Source: Allocoleopsis franciscana PCC 7113 | GTDB lineage: Bacteria; Cyanobacteriota; Cyanobacteriia; Cyanobacteriales; Coleofasciculaceae | Assembly: GCF_000317515.1 (NCBI RefSeq) | Contig: NC_019738.1 | Coordinates: 7,280,001 to 7,344,000 of the forward strand | Reading direction: 5' to 3' | Length of the DNA: 64,000 nt | Shown here: one piece after another, positions 19,201 to 27,749 of the stretch | Numbering within the stretch: the first letter of the stretch is position 1 | Layout of the letters: every line of letters starts with the position of its first letter | Made by a program: the position numbers and the translations under genes | The notes under the pieces: model-generated | Told to the model about the DNA's origin: nothing | What the model saw: only the letters and a program-made list of their open reading frames with translations | Databases searched by the model: none

Positions 19201-20418
19201 CCAAGTTTCAGCACTCCGCAAGTTATACCCTCGCAGCAGAATGCTAGGATTTTCGTGCTGCCGCTTCCATTTCAGCGCTTTAGCCAGCAGAATTTTATGC
19301 TCGTTGTAGTAAGCCGCATCCTGATGAAAAATCTTCAACAGTTGGCTTTCATCAAGCAGGTAATCATCTTCCTGCACATTGTCCGTGAGGTCGATATACT
19401 GCAAAGAACGCAATGCACTAGGTACCTGATTGAGGTCAGTCTCCCGCACCAATATCGGTATAATCCGCTTGGAGAGCGACAATGCCAAATCCAATTCTTG
19501 CTGACAATAGGTAGAGTTGACCGATTCAGGCGAAAGCAAAAAGACCAAATTATCCGCTTGCTCAATTCCTCGCTTAATCGCCTCCTCAAACGCTTCCCCC
19601 GTTTGAATATCCGTCTTATTCGTCCAAACGGTAATGCTTTCTCGTCTCAAGCTATTGCGAATCTTCTCCATCGTCGCCCTATCCTCATCGGCGTATGAGA
19701 GAAACACCTGAGTCATCAAGTTATGGGCATTTTTGATACTTTCGGTGATGTATTCACAATGCAAATTGGTAGGAGTACAAGGAGGTTGCTCGTCTCTAAA
19801 GCGTATCTTGAGCCAAGCTTCTGCTTGTTGTCGTTCTTCTCCAATTAATAGATAGCTGGTTTGTTTTTGATTGCGCTCCCACTCTAAGGCTTTGGCTAAA
19901 AATTGGGTATGTGCCTCGACATAATCCCGATGTCTACTCAACAGGCTCATCAAGCCTGTAAACGAAGTCTCAAAATCATCGACTCCCTCTCGAAAATACA
20001 CCCAGTTAATCTTGCCGATCGCAGGGTGCATATTGGGAAAACTCGAATGTAACCCTTTCTGTCTATACGCTTCCCAATCCTCAACTGTTCCTGTCGGAAA
20101 TCTCTGCTGCCAAGTTTCCTGTGTAATTTGCTCAACGTGCAAAAGCGGAATAATTCGCTTATTTCGCTTCAGCGCCAGCTCAATTTCTTTACCACAATAG
20201 GGCGAATTAATGGAATGGGGTGCAATGAGAAATAGGAAGTTATGCGCCTTCTCAATGCCGTCATCAATTTGGTTTTGAAAATCTACCCCAAGCGGAATAT
20301 CATTTTGATCAAACCAGACGTTTAAACCTTGTTCCAGTAAGTGAGCATGAAGTTTTGTAGCAAATGCTTTACTATCTGCTCTCCCATAGGAGATGAAGGC
20401 ATCAAATAAATTTCCCAT
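16246..20418 (-). CDS. Triple-TIR, membrane-anchored, 14-repeat WD40 protein
   Basis: 1390 residues. Three TIR domains lie at about 5-160, 235-345 and 438-560, each followed by a related helical linker of about 65 residues (motif H..L..AL.W...LL.G...A..WL....EFI..S). Each TIR keeps the Cys-x2-Glu of the NADase-type active-site helix: E78 (YCGKEIE), E308 (YCQQELD) and E510 (YCADEVE). A charged coiled coil (about 635-672) leads to one membrane helix (about 675-697). From about 768 there are 14 WD40 repeats (SFSPDGQTLASAS...IKLW), enough for two seven-blade propellers. Bacterial TIR proteins often cleave NAD or make cyclic ADP-ribose signals, many in phage defence; WD40 propellers bind partners. 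The role here is inferred. It heads a unit with the small secreted protein. Confidence 0.93.
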   Translation of the reverse strand: MGNLFDAFISYGRADSKAFATKLHAHLLEQGLNVWFDQNDIPLGVDFQNQIDDGIEKAHNFLFLIAPHSINSPYCGKEIELALKRNKRIIPLLHVEQITQETWQQRFPTGTVEDWEAYRQKGLHSSFPNMHPAIGKINWVYFREGVDDFETSFTGLMSLLSRHRDYVEAHTQFLAKALEWERNQKQTSYLLIGEERQQAEAWLKIRFRDEQPPCTPTNLHCEYITESIKNAHNLMTQVFLSYADEDRATMEKIRNSLRRESITVWTNKTDIQTGEAFEEAIKRGIEQADNLVFLLSPESVNSTYCQQELDLALSLSKRIIPILVRETDLNQVPSALRSLQYIDLTDNVQEDDYLLDESQLLKIFHQDAAYYNEHKILLAKALKWKRQHENPSILLRGYNLRSAETWLKVAKKRTQQPPTLLQEEFIEESLRQLPLESLDVFVSYSRADSDFARKLNDSLQIQGKTTWFDQESIASGSDFQQEIYRGIKACNNFLFILSPRSVNSPYCADEVEYAAGLNKRFVTVLHQEINSCDLHPELAKVQWIDFNHNERDFNANFNQLVRTLDTDRVHVYSHTKWLQRSLEWKQKDKSTDLLLRGSEFLIAQNWLQETEQQQKKPVATVLQKEFIEASKNAIVAAEKEETRRQSEMLRLQEERTKEAEARLALQKKSAKRQKYFLVAVTTALMAAVGFSVVAVNATRKAQAAQAKLINALTYSIESRLNNYQDFDALIESIRTGRQLQTLEAQDKRKIQQRVKDVWQKAFYRIKEIHRFVGHDGAVLSLSFSPDGKTIVSGGGDGTIKLWERSGRLLFSIKRHEREISSIRFSPDGQSIASASADGTIKLWNLKGQPLHTLEGHEGMVTSVSFSPDGQTLASAGEDGTIRLWNQEGKQIKTWQGHTGRVNTVAFSPDGQRIASGGSDKDNTNNTVRLWDGNGKLLQTFTGHQIVVREVNFSPDGQTIISASEDHSARLWSITGEELQQFVHSEGVIGANFSPDGQTILTSSFDKTIKLWNLAGQEIRTIRGHQDWVNEATYSPDGQTIASASSDGTVRLWDSTSSILHQFSNHTDSVYSVHYSPDGKLLASAGNDGKINLYDSKGEFIRGFPAHTEPIGSVQFSPDGKTLASASGDNTIKLWDLSGQPINTLDEHEKPITAVRFSPDGQTIASASEDNTVKLWNRQGQLLRTFEGHKGAITNLSFSPDGQTLASASADQTVKLWSLTGQILHTLQGHQNIVRNVIFSPDGQTIVSTGGDRTIRFWTRTGQLLKIARGHTASVNSLSFSRDGKLLVSAGEDNTLRVWTASGEPLQILDGHTNWVNDISFSPEGTTVASASDDQTIIIWNLRSSKVGNQLAGGLSLDQLLTKSCAWVSNYLQHNPTLDKSDRVLCDGIDH

Positions 20419-20547
20419 GTAAATGCACTCGGTTTAGCAAAGGTATTTCCCAAAGAAACGAGACTAGGAGATTTATCGTTGGCTTGAGTTGTGTGTTAAG
20501 GATGCATTTTTGTCCGATTGAGATATCGCACAAATAAAAACTCCAGC

Positions 20548-20567
20548 GTTTCAATACAAATTGAAAC
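20548..20567. promoter_or_regulatory. Perfect dyad upstream of the TIR operon
   Basis: GTTTCAAT-N4-ATTGAAAC, 8-bp perfect arms, 130 bases upstream of the TIR gene start. The symmetry suits a dimeric regulator. It resembles the ends of some CRISPR repeats, but it occurs once and has no spacers. Confidence 0.45.
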
Positions 20568-20708
20568 ACCAAATAAATCTACCTAAAAGGTGGTGACACA
20601 AGATTATCTTTCTATAGGACTATATCAAAAGTGGTAGATAAATGGTCTTTCTTTGTGAAAATTTCAGAAAAAAGAAAGCTTTCCTCCAACGGGCGCGAAC
20701 CTAGTACA

Positions 20709-20743
20709 AGAAGGCAGAAGGCAGGAGGCAGAAGGCAGAAGGT
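20709..20743. repeat. Short tandem heptamer repeat (STRR)
   Basis: Five tandem 7-mers of the form AGAAGGC (one AGGAGGC, one AGAAGGT). Heptameric STRRs are well known in cyanobacterial intergenic DNA. The complementary array CTTCTGC lies on the far side of yebC at 21756-21776. Confidence 0.85.
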
Positions 20744-20861
20744 TGAAAGGCTTATACTTTCTACTTTTGGCTCTTTCATTAACTGGTCACTTATTTCCGC
20801 CATGCTGCACTAGATGAACCCACTGTGTAGAGGAAAGCTTTAGTTGTCTGTATTCCAGCCG

Positions 20862-21632
20862 CTACACCATCGTCAGCGACATCAACTCCTCTGCCATCTC
20901 GAAGTTTGCAGTCACACTTTGCACATCGTCCAAGTCTTCCAAAGCATCCATCAACTTGAGGAGCGATCGCGCTAAATCTGGCTCAGTTACTTCTATCGTA
21001 TTGCTCGGAATCCAACGCAACTCTGCCTCACGCACCGGCAAGCCTTGTTCCTTCAACGTTTGATTCAAAGTTTCCAGATTGCTGACTTCAGTAAACACCT
21101 CCGCTACCGGGGTGTCCTCCTCTTCCTCCGATAGCTCATAAGTCTGTGCTCCCCCTTCCAAAGATGCTTCCAACAACTGCTCTTCCGCCACAGCACCCGC
21201 CAGAATAACCACGCCTTTTTGTTCAAACATCCAGGAGACACAACCCGTCTCACCGAGATTACCCCCATTTTTCGTGAAAGCCGCCCGCAAATCAGCCGCC
21301 GTGCGATTGCGATTATCGGTCAGCGCTTCAATTAAAATGGCGACACCACTAGGGCCATAACCTTCGTAGCGAATTTCTTCAAGATTGTCGTTATCGTTGC
21401 CCAGTTGTCCAGAACCCTTAGCGATCGCCCGATCAATATTGTCATTGGGGATTCCCGCCGCTTTTGCTTTATCAATCGCGGTACGCAGTCGGAAATTACC
21501 TTCCGGATCGGGGACACCCATGCGAGCCGCAACTATAATCTCCCGTGAGAGCTTAGCAAAGGTTTTCCCCTTTACGGCATCCACTCTCGCTTTCTGACGC
21601 TTAATATTCGCCCATTTACTGTGTCCTGCCAT
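20862..21632 (-). CDS. yebC: YebC/PmpR family protein
   Basis: 256 residues with the family start [19 protein letters not shown], the [26 protein letters not shown] helix region, the Gly-rich [21 protein letters not shown] segment and the SVTANFEM end. It is a widely conserved protein, described both as a DNA-binding regulator and, for some members, as a ribosome-associated factor for polyproline translation. Length and motifs are complete. Its last 58 bases are duplicated at the 5' end of the truncated TIR gene, and inverted heptamer arrays stand on each side. Confidence 0.95.
   Translation of the reverse strand: MAGHSKWANIKRQKARVDAVKGKTFAKLSREIIVAARMGVPDPEGNFRLRTAIDKAKAAGIPNDNIDRAIAKGSGQLGNDNDNLEEIRYEGYGPSGVAILIEALTDNRNRTAADLRAAFTKNGGNLGETGCVSWMFEQKGVVILAGAVAEEQLLEASLEGGAQTYELSEEEEDTPVAEVFTEVSNLETLNQTLKEQGLPVREAELRWIPSNTIEVTEPDLARSLLKLMDALEDLDDVQSVTANFEMAEELMSLTMV
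20869..20926. repeat. 58-bp direct repeat, original copy in yebC
   Basis: The partner of 15547-15604 (57 of 58 identical, same orientation). It encodes the last residues of YebC, so this copy is the likely source. Confidence 0.95.
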
Positions 21633-21755
21633 AGCTTCAAAACTGAATCGATGTTCTCGGCAAACGCTAAATCTTCCGCCTGTGTCTGACGGTACATTTC
21701 CGAGTTTACCGAATTTGGAGTATTTACCCCTCTATGTCGAAGGTATTTCTTCCTC

Positions 21756-21776
21756 CTTCTGCCTTCTGCCTTCTGC
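21756..21776. repeat. Short tandem heptamer repeat (STRR)
   Basis: Three perfect CTTCTGC units, flanked by related CCCTTTC-type units. They are inverted relative to the array at 20709-20743. Confidence 0.8.
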
Positions 21777-21793
21777 CCTTTCCCTTTCTTTGA

Positions 21794-22882
21794 TCAAATC
21801 GGCAGCACAACTCTCACCGTGGTTTGTTTTTCAGGTATGCTATCGAGGGTTAATTCTCCACCTAGCAGTTCGGTCAGGCGTTTAGCGATCGCCAGTCCTA
21901 AGCCTGAACCTTGTTGTTCGTAAAGTTTACGCTCAAATTGCCGATAGGCTCCTACTTCAGCAATTTGTGCGGCTGTCATTCCTCTGCCCCAATCTGTTAT
22001 AGATAAAGTAAACATTTGCTCAATCGGAGCGGCAATGATGCGAACGGGTGTGCCTGCCAAAGAATACTTAAAGGCATTATTAACCAGTTCTTCAATGATT
22101 TTTTCAAGTCTAACTTTGGCAATCTGAACGCTGGAATCTTGCAATTCCAACTGTAAATCGGCTTCTCTACCGGCCTGACGTGCCTGACAAACACTAATTT
22201 CTTTGATGACGGATGCAGCTGAACTAACCTTACCACTTCGCAACGCCTGGATTCGCTCAGAATCTGTTGCAATCAGTTCCAGTTCTGCATACAATAAGAA
22301 ATTCTGAATCAGCCTTAATAGACGTTCACCCGATTTATGAATTCCTTGCGCCATTTCTCGAACTTCTTGGCGTTCCAAAATATCCGATTCCTCAACGAGG
22401 AGTTCGGAAAGACCCAGAATTCCATTCAGGGGAGTTCGTAATTCGTGAGGCAAGGACAAAGTAATGCTGTTACGCAACTCATCTAATTTTTTCTGAGAAT
22501 GCTTCTCTAATGTGGCTTTTTTTTCAAGACGAATCGAAATGGCTTCCAGTAATTCCGCTCTAGTAAATGGCTTGGTCAGGTAATCATCTGCACCCAGAGA
22601 CATCCCCTGGCGTAGATCCATTTTGTCCGATTTTGCCGTGAGAAAAATAAACGGAATCATTTCGGTGACTGGGGAAGAGCGCAAGGCAGTTAAGACCCCA
22701 AAACCATCAAGTTCGGGCATCATCACATCACAAATAATCAAATCGGGCAGATGAGTATTCGCTAACTCAACACCGACCTTGCCATTCCCCGCACCAACTG
22801 TCTCGAAGTCCTCAGCATCGAGCAAGTCCAGGAGATTCTCTCGCACGGATTGTTCGTCCTCAATCACCAAAATCTTCTTCAT
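21794..22882 (-). CDS. Response regulator-histidine kinase hybrid
   Basis: 362 residues. The N-terminal receiver domain has the acidic pair in VIEDE and phospho-acceptor D52 (LIICDVMMPELDG), with the late Lys in DDYLTKPFT. A HisKA domain with phospho-accepting His (SLPHELRTPLNG) and a HATPase domain (N-box NNAFKYS, G-boxes DWGRGM and GSGLGLAIAK) follow. No membrane segment, so it is cytoplasmic. In such proteins the receiver gates the kinase. It is last in a four-gene minus-strand signalling set, 22 bases after the stop of the REC-GGDEF-EAL gene. Confidence 0.92.
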   Translation of the reverse strand: MKKILVIEDEQSVRENLLDLLDAEDFETVGAGNGKVGVELANTHLPDLIICDVMMPELDGFGVLTALRSSPVTEMIPFIFLTAKSDKMDLRQGMSLGADDYLTKPFTRAELLEAISIRLEKKATLEKHSQKKLDELRNSITLSLPHELRTPLNGILGLSELLVEESDILERQEVREMAQGIHKSGERLLRLIQNFLLYAELELIATDSERIQALRSGKVSSAASVIKEISVCQARQAGREADLQLELQDSSVQIAKVRLEKIIEELVNNAFKYSLAGTPVRIIAAPIEQMFTLSITDWGRGMTAAQIAEVGAYRQFERKLYEQQGSGLGLAIAKRLTELLGGELTLDSIPEKQTTVRVVLPI

Positions 22883-22904
22883 TGCTTTATCGATTCACAA
22901 TCCT

Positions 22905-24668
22905 CTATTTAGTTGAGTTAATGGGAAGTGGTAAACGCTTATTGTTCTTGAGTAATTGTGCAAAATCATGGCTCGGCAATGGACGACTGAACAAATAACC
23001 TTGCATTCCATCACACTGATTTTGGCAAACAAAAGAGAGTTCGGATTCGGTTTCGACGCCTTCTACCATCAATTTGAGATTTAGAGTTTTTGCCATTTCA
23101 ATGATGGCTTTGGTAATGGCTGCATTGTTGGGATTGTCCGTAATTTTATGGATGAAGCAGCGGTCAATTTTTAAGATGTCAAAAGGAAATTGCTGCAAGT
23201 AACTTAAAGAAGAATATCCGGTGCCAAAATCATCAATGGCGATTTCTACTCCGAGAGACTTTAAGGCATTTAACCTCCGAATTGCCACTTCTGTATTATG
23301 TACCAACATGCTTTCAGTGAGTTCTAATTCGATATATTTAGGGTCTAGTCCTGTTTCCATGAGGATAGCCACTAACTGATGGCGTAAATCAATTTGACTG
23401 AATTGACGGCTTGATAAGTTAACGGATATCCGTAAATGACTAAAACCAGCATTTTGCCAGATTTTCGTTTGCTGGCAAGCGGTTTTCAATACCCATTCTC
23501 CAATGGGGACAATCAACCCGGTTTCTTCCGCAATTGGGATAAACTTATCGGGTGAAATCAGACCCCGCTCTGGATGTTGCCAACGCACGAGCGCTTCGGC
23601 ACCAACAATTTCTCCCGTTTTCAGACTCACTTGAGGTTGATAGTAAAGCAAAAGTTCGTGGCGTTCCAAGGCATGTCGGAGACTGCTCTGTAAGGCAAGA
23701 CGATCTGAAGAGCCAATGTTAAAGGCAGTGGTGTAAAACTGATATTGATTGCCTCCCTGTTGCTTGGCTTGAGTCAATGCCGTATTGGCATGATTGAGCA
23801 ATTGTTCAATCTCTGTACCATCACGGGGGTAAAGAGCAATGCCAATGCTAGCGGTGATAAACAGTTCTTGATTGGCTAACTCAAAGGTTTGGGAGAGACT
23901 ATTGAGAAGAGTTTGAGCAAGATTACCTACCTCTCTTTTGTATTGCGTGGGACAGTCACCTTGCCGATCAAACGCTCGGATAATGGCAAATTGAGTGGTA
24001 TTTAAGCGAGCTACTATACCGGGGCTGCCCACACAAGCCTTGATCCGATCAGCAACGGCTTTAAGCAATACATCACCCACAGCTTGACCCAGGTTATCGT
24101 TGATTTGGTTAAATCGGTCTAAATCGAGAGATAGAACGGTTACTAATTTCTCATCGCTGGTGTCTTTGGGTTGTAGCTGCTTAAACTGCTCTCGCAATGA
24201 AAGGTGATTCGGTAAGTGAGTCAAGCTGTCATGGTGAATTAAGTAATTGAGTTCTTCTTTGGCTTGTTGGAGTTCGGTGTGGTACAGAGTTTCGAGAGCC
24301 GCTTTTTTTTTCAATCGACTGGCGATCGCACCTAACAGTTCTGCTCTTGTAAACGGTTTGGTAATATAATCATCAGCTCCTAATTCCATTCCCTGACGAA
24401 AATCTGCTTTCGCCGCTTTCGCCGTTAAAAAGATAAAAGGAATCGAAGCCATGAGGGCATCTTGACGTATCGCTGTCAGAACGCCGTAACCGTCTAATCC
24501 TGGCATCATCACATCGCATAAAATCAAATCAGGAATCATTTTTTTTGCTAAACTGAGACCGATTTGACCATTTTCTGCACCAATAGCCTCAAATCCTTCC
24601 ACATCGAGAAGGTCTAGAATGTTTTCCCGGACGAAATCTTCGTCTTCAATCACAAGAATTTTTTTCAT
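22905..24668 (-). CDS. REC-GGDEF-EAL protein, probable c-di-GMP phosphodiesterase
   Basis: 587 residues: receiver (phospho-acceptor D52 in LILCDVMMPGLDG), short coiled coil, GGDEF domain (about 150-310) and EAL domain (about 330-575). The cyclase signature is ruined (RLNTTQFAII where RxGGDEFAI is expected), so it should not make c-di-GMP. The EAL part is intact, with EALVRWQHP, the ELTES motif, DDFGTGYSSL and KIDRCFI. It should therefore break c-di-GMP down to pGpG, with the dead GGDEF perhaps a GTP-sensing module (inference). Its start overlaps the end of the sensor-kinase gene by 23 bases, so the two are probably translated together. Confidence 0.93.
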   Translation of the reverse strand: MKKILVIEDEDFVRENILDLLDVEGFEAIGAENGQIGLSLAKKMIPDLILCDVMMPGLDGYGVLTAIRQDALMASIPFIFLTAKAAKADFRQGMELGADDYITKPFTRAELLGAIASRLKKKAALETLYHTELQQAKEELNYLIHHDSLTHLPNHLSLREQFKQLQPKDTSDEKLVTVLSLDLDRFNQINDNLGQAVGDVLLKAVADRIKACVGSPGIVARLNTTQFAIIRAFDRQGDCPTQYKREVGNLAQTLLNSLSQTFELANQELFITASIGIALYPRDGTEIEQLLNHANTALTQAKQQGGNQYQFYTTAFNIGSSDRLALQSSLRHALERHELLLYYQPQVSLKTGEIVGAEALVRWQHPERGLISPDKFIPIAEETGLIVPIGEWVLKTACQQTKIWQNAGFSHLRISVNLSSRQFSQIDLRHQLVAILMETGLDPKYIELELTESMLVHNTEVAIRRLNALKSLGVEIAIDDFGTGYSSLSYLQQFPFDILKIDRCFIHKITDNPNNAAITKAIIEMAKTLNLKLMVEGVETESELSFVCQNQCDGMQGYLFSRPLPSHDFAQLLKNNKRLPLPINSTK

Positions 24669-27591
24669 GAACGGGTTCCAAGTTGTAGATTGGTAGTGTG
24701 ACTGTAAACGTAGTGCCTACCCCGATTTCACTCTCCACGGCAATCTGACCTTGGTGGACATCAACACACTTTTTAACGATTGCCAGACCTAGACCTGTTC
24801 CTGCAATGGTGCCGACATTCGTTGCCCGATGGAAGGTTTCAAATAATCTCTGTTGATCTTCGATCGGAATTCCGATACCACGATCACGGATTTGAAAAAC
24901 AACCTGTGTTTCCAAGTAGCTGAGTGTAAACTCAACAGGGCTACCGCTAGAAGAGTACTTAATTGCATTACTCAGCAAATTCTCTAAAATTTGCCGCAAT
25001 AATTTCTCATCCATGTAGGACTGAGGAGATTTTAGCGTAGCGGGATGTAGTCCGGGAGCAAGAGTGCCTTTTTCCTGGTGAACTGGAGTTGAGAAATTCT
25101 CCATCGGTGCGATCGTTAGATGCATCCCAGCCCTGTTTTTTCCCTTGCCGACTTTCCTTTGATCAGTCCCCAATCGCCAGCCACAAGTAAAAATAATTTT
25201 ATGCTGACTATTGTCATTGAGTTGCAATTCTTCTACTAAATTATGGCAGAAATCTTCTAAATTCAAAGCAACTAAATTTAACTCAATCTTATCCGCTTCT
25301 GCCTTGCCCAAGATTAAGACATCATTCAATAGCTTGGTCATGTGTTTGACCGATGATTGAATGCGATACAGATGAGTCAGTTTTCTCTCTTCTGTCCATT
25401 TATAGCTGTAATGTTCCAATAATTCAGCAGAAGAGTGAATCGTAGTCAGAGGTGTCCGAAACTCGTGAGAGGTCATGCTGATAAAGCGAGATTTAAGTTC
25501 CGTCAGTTCCTTTTCTTTTTCCAACGCCTTACGAATTTCCCCTTCTGCCTGCTTGCGTTGAATCATTAAACCTAATTCGGTTGAAGCCGCAATCAATTCA
25601 ATTAATCGTTGGTCTTCGTCCTTGGATTCAAACATATAAAAGACGAGAACCGCGAGAACTCCATCAGTGGTCAGCAACGGAATTCCCAATGCAGCTTTGA
25701 GACCGGCTTCCTTGGCGAGCTGAGCACGCAGATAAACTTGATCGGACTCAGCAGATACATCACGTCGCCACTCAGGCTTTTGCTTACTCCAAACTCGTCC
25801 GGGTAAACCCACATTGGGAGCAAATGTCAACGACTCGCTGGCGATGCGGAACGGCTCTAGGCTCTTGGTCTTGCTGAACCAGGCAGGACTGCATTCGAGT
25901 ACAGTCCCATCGGCTTTCGGCACCCAAGCTTCGCCAAAATCCCAGCCCGTAGCTTCACAAACTTTCTGGAGGGCTATGCTAAGAGCGGCATAAAAGTCTT
26001 GGGACTCAAAGATTGCCCGTGTGATTGAGTGCAAGAACTGAACTTCTTTCTCTGATTCCTTACGTTTAGTGATGTCTCGATCGATCCCGCGATAACCCCG
26101 AAATATACCTTTAGCATCAAAAATCGGAACACCACTGCGTTCGAGAACCACAAGATAACCGTCTTTATGGATGTTGGTGTTTTCCAGACAGGTGAAGGGT
26201 TGGCGCGAGGCAGAAAGTTGAGCCAAAAAGTCAGTAACACGCTGGCGCTCTTGGGGTAGCATAAAATCAAACGTCGTCTTGCCTAAAACGTCTGAAACTT
26301 TGTAACCTAACAAGCTCTCAACCTTTGGGCTGGCATAGGTATAAACCGCATTTTCATCAACTTCCCATACCCAATCACTGCTAGTTTCGACTAAATTGCG
26401 AAACCGCTCTTCACTGTCCTTGAGTTGCTCCTGTGCTCTGTGACGCTCGATGATCTCGGCTCTGAGAATGCGGTTCGCCTCGCTTAAAGCCGCTGTGCGC
26501 TCTGCCACTCGGATTTCCAAGGCATCATTGAGTTGTTCGAGGGCAACTCGTACTTCTACACGCTCGGTGATATCTTGTACAATCACAACCACTTCATCAG
26601 TTCCACTGTTAATAATCCGAGCTTCAAAGTGATGAGATTTACCATTGACCCAAAGATGATACTCAACCAGTTGCATCTCATTAGTTTCAAGAGCTAGCTC
26701 AATGTGATGCCAAATCAGTCCAGCCACCTCAGTTGGTAAGACTTGATGCAAATGTTGCCCAATGATTTCAATCGTAGAAACCGATAGAATATCCTGCTTG
26801 GCAGCTTTCCCATCTAAATAAATACCATCTCGCCTCACGCGAAATATTGCGTCGGGTATTGCTTCTAACAAGGCATGGTTTCGGGCAACACTGGCTTGTA
26901 ATAACCTCTGACTTTCGTGCAAGGCTCTTTCGCTCTCTTGCCGTTGTGTGAGTTCCGTTGCAGAGTGCTGTACTAGCTTAGTAAGGGCTAAGGCGATCGC
27001 ACATTGATCGGCAATGGCTTGCACAAAAGCGATTTCCTGATCGACCCATTCCCGTTGATTCTCCACCTGATACAGGAGTATCCCACCGAGGTACGTTGAG
27101 GAGTGCAATAAGGGCACAATCAAGATTCTAGAGAGGCTATTTTCTTGGAGCGCATCCTGAATTTCGGGTGGGATTGGTTCACCCGTGCCAGGGAAACGGA
27201 CCGATTTTCCTTGACTCAGCCAGGAATGATAGAACTGGTAAACCTGACCGCATAAATCAGAGAGATATTCAGCCGAAATGACTTTAGTATTTTGTTGAGC
27301 GATTGCCACCTTCTCCGATCGCGCCGCTAAGCCATGTCCGAACTCGTCCTCTACCGTCCTACCTGGCGTACCGTCAGATTGAATCATTAAACAGCCACTC
27401 ACTGACAAAGTATCTTGTAGCTGTTGAGTTATCGAGTGCAGCACGTCATCGAGAACCAACCTCCCCAGTGTCGCTTGAGCAATTTGGTTAATCATTGCCG
27501 CCTGGATGGTGAGAAACGGAGAGTCAATCGCCTCCTGCTCCAGGGTGGGATGGATGGATAGAGGGTTAGATGAGGTAGCCATAAGTCGCAA
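24646..27591 (-). CDS. GAF-PAS-PAS-GAF sensor histidine kinase
   Basis: 981 residues without a membrane segment: GAF domain (about 35-205), PAS (about 235-350), coiled coil, PAS/PAC (about 395-515, ending RGIDRDITKRKE), second GAF (about 530-690), HisKA with SHEFRTPLTTIH, and HATPase (N-box NAIKYSSSG, G-boxes DRGIGIP and GTGLGLAIVK). The stretch RKVGKGKNRAGMHLTIAPME between the dimerisation and ATPase parts is basic and may be a loop insertion. The PAS and GAF ligands are unknown. It lies between a stand-alone receiver gene upstream and a REC-GGDEF-EAL gene downstream, which are likely partners. Confidence 0.92.
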   Translation of the reverse strand: MRLMATSSNPLSIHPTLEQEAIDSPFLTIQAAMINQIAQATLGRLVLDDVLHSITQQLQDTLSVSGCLMIQSDGTPGRTVEDEFGHGLAARSEKVAIAQQNTKVISAEYLSDLCGQVYQFYHSWLSQGKSVRFPGTGEPIPPEIQDALQENSLSRILIVPLLHSSTYLGGILLYQVENQREWVDQEIAFVQAIADQCAIALALTKLVQHSATELTQRQESERALHESQRLLQASVARNHALLEAIPDAIFRVRRDGIYLDGKAAKQDILSVSTIEIIGQHLHQVLPTEVAGLIWHHIELALETNEMQLVEYHLWVNGKSHHFEARIINSGTDEVVVIVQDITERVEVRVALEQLNDALEIRVAERTAALSEANRILRAEIIERHRAQEQLKDSEERFRNLVETSSDWVWEVDENAVYTYASPKVESLLGYKVSDVLGKTTFDFMLPQERQRVTDFLAQLSASRQPFTCLENTNIHKDGYLVVLERSGVPIFDAKGIFRGYRGIDRDITKRKESEKEVQFLHSITRAIFESQDFYAALSIALQKVCEATGWDFGEAWVPKADGTVLECSPAWFSKTKSLEPFRIASESLTFAPNVGLPGRVWSKQKPEWRRDVSAESDQVYLRAQLAKEAGLKAALGIPLLTTDGVLAVLVFYMFESKDEDQRLIELIAASTELGLMIQRKQAEGEIRKALEKEKELTELKSRFISMTSHEFRTPLTTIHSSAELLEHYSYKWTEERKLTHLYRIQSSVKHMTKLLNDVLILGKAEADKIELNLVALNLEDFCHNLVEELQLNDNSQHKIIFTCGWRLGTDQRKVGKGKNRAGMHLTIAPMENFSTPVHQEKGTLAPGLHPATLKSPQSYMDEKLLRQILENLLSNAIKYSSSGSPVEFTLSYLETQVVFQIRDRGIGIPIEDQQRLFETFHRATNVGTIAGTGLGLAIVKKCVDVHQGQIAVESEIGVGTTFTVTLPIYNLEPVHEKNSCD

Positions 27592-27749
27592 CAGATGGAG
27601 AGCGTTCGAGGACTGGAAGATCAGCGGAATAGGCGGTTGGGCTGTCGGTCAAGTCAAAGGGTAGAGAGTTAACAGATAGTATTTGGGATTAATTCTCGTC
27701 ACTTTCTGCCCTATCGGCCTAATCCCCATACCTATTCAGTTCTAGCTAC

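Larger units (their letters stand above)
20419..20861. other. Intergenic region between yebC and the TIR gene
   Basis: 443 bases on the 5' side of the TIR gene. It holds a perfect dyad at 20548-20567 and five AGAAGGC-type heptamers at 20709-20743 (both listed separately). It also has an AT-rich tract at 20415-20520 that probably contains the TIR gene promoter. No gene is visible. Confidence 0.5.

Noticed and set aside
20548-20567. Possible CRISPR repeat
   Set aside because: GTTTCAAT...ATTGAAAC resembles CRISPR repeat ends, but it occurs once, has no spacer-repeat series, and no cas gene is present.
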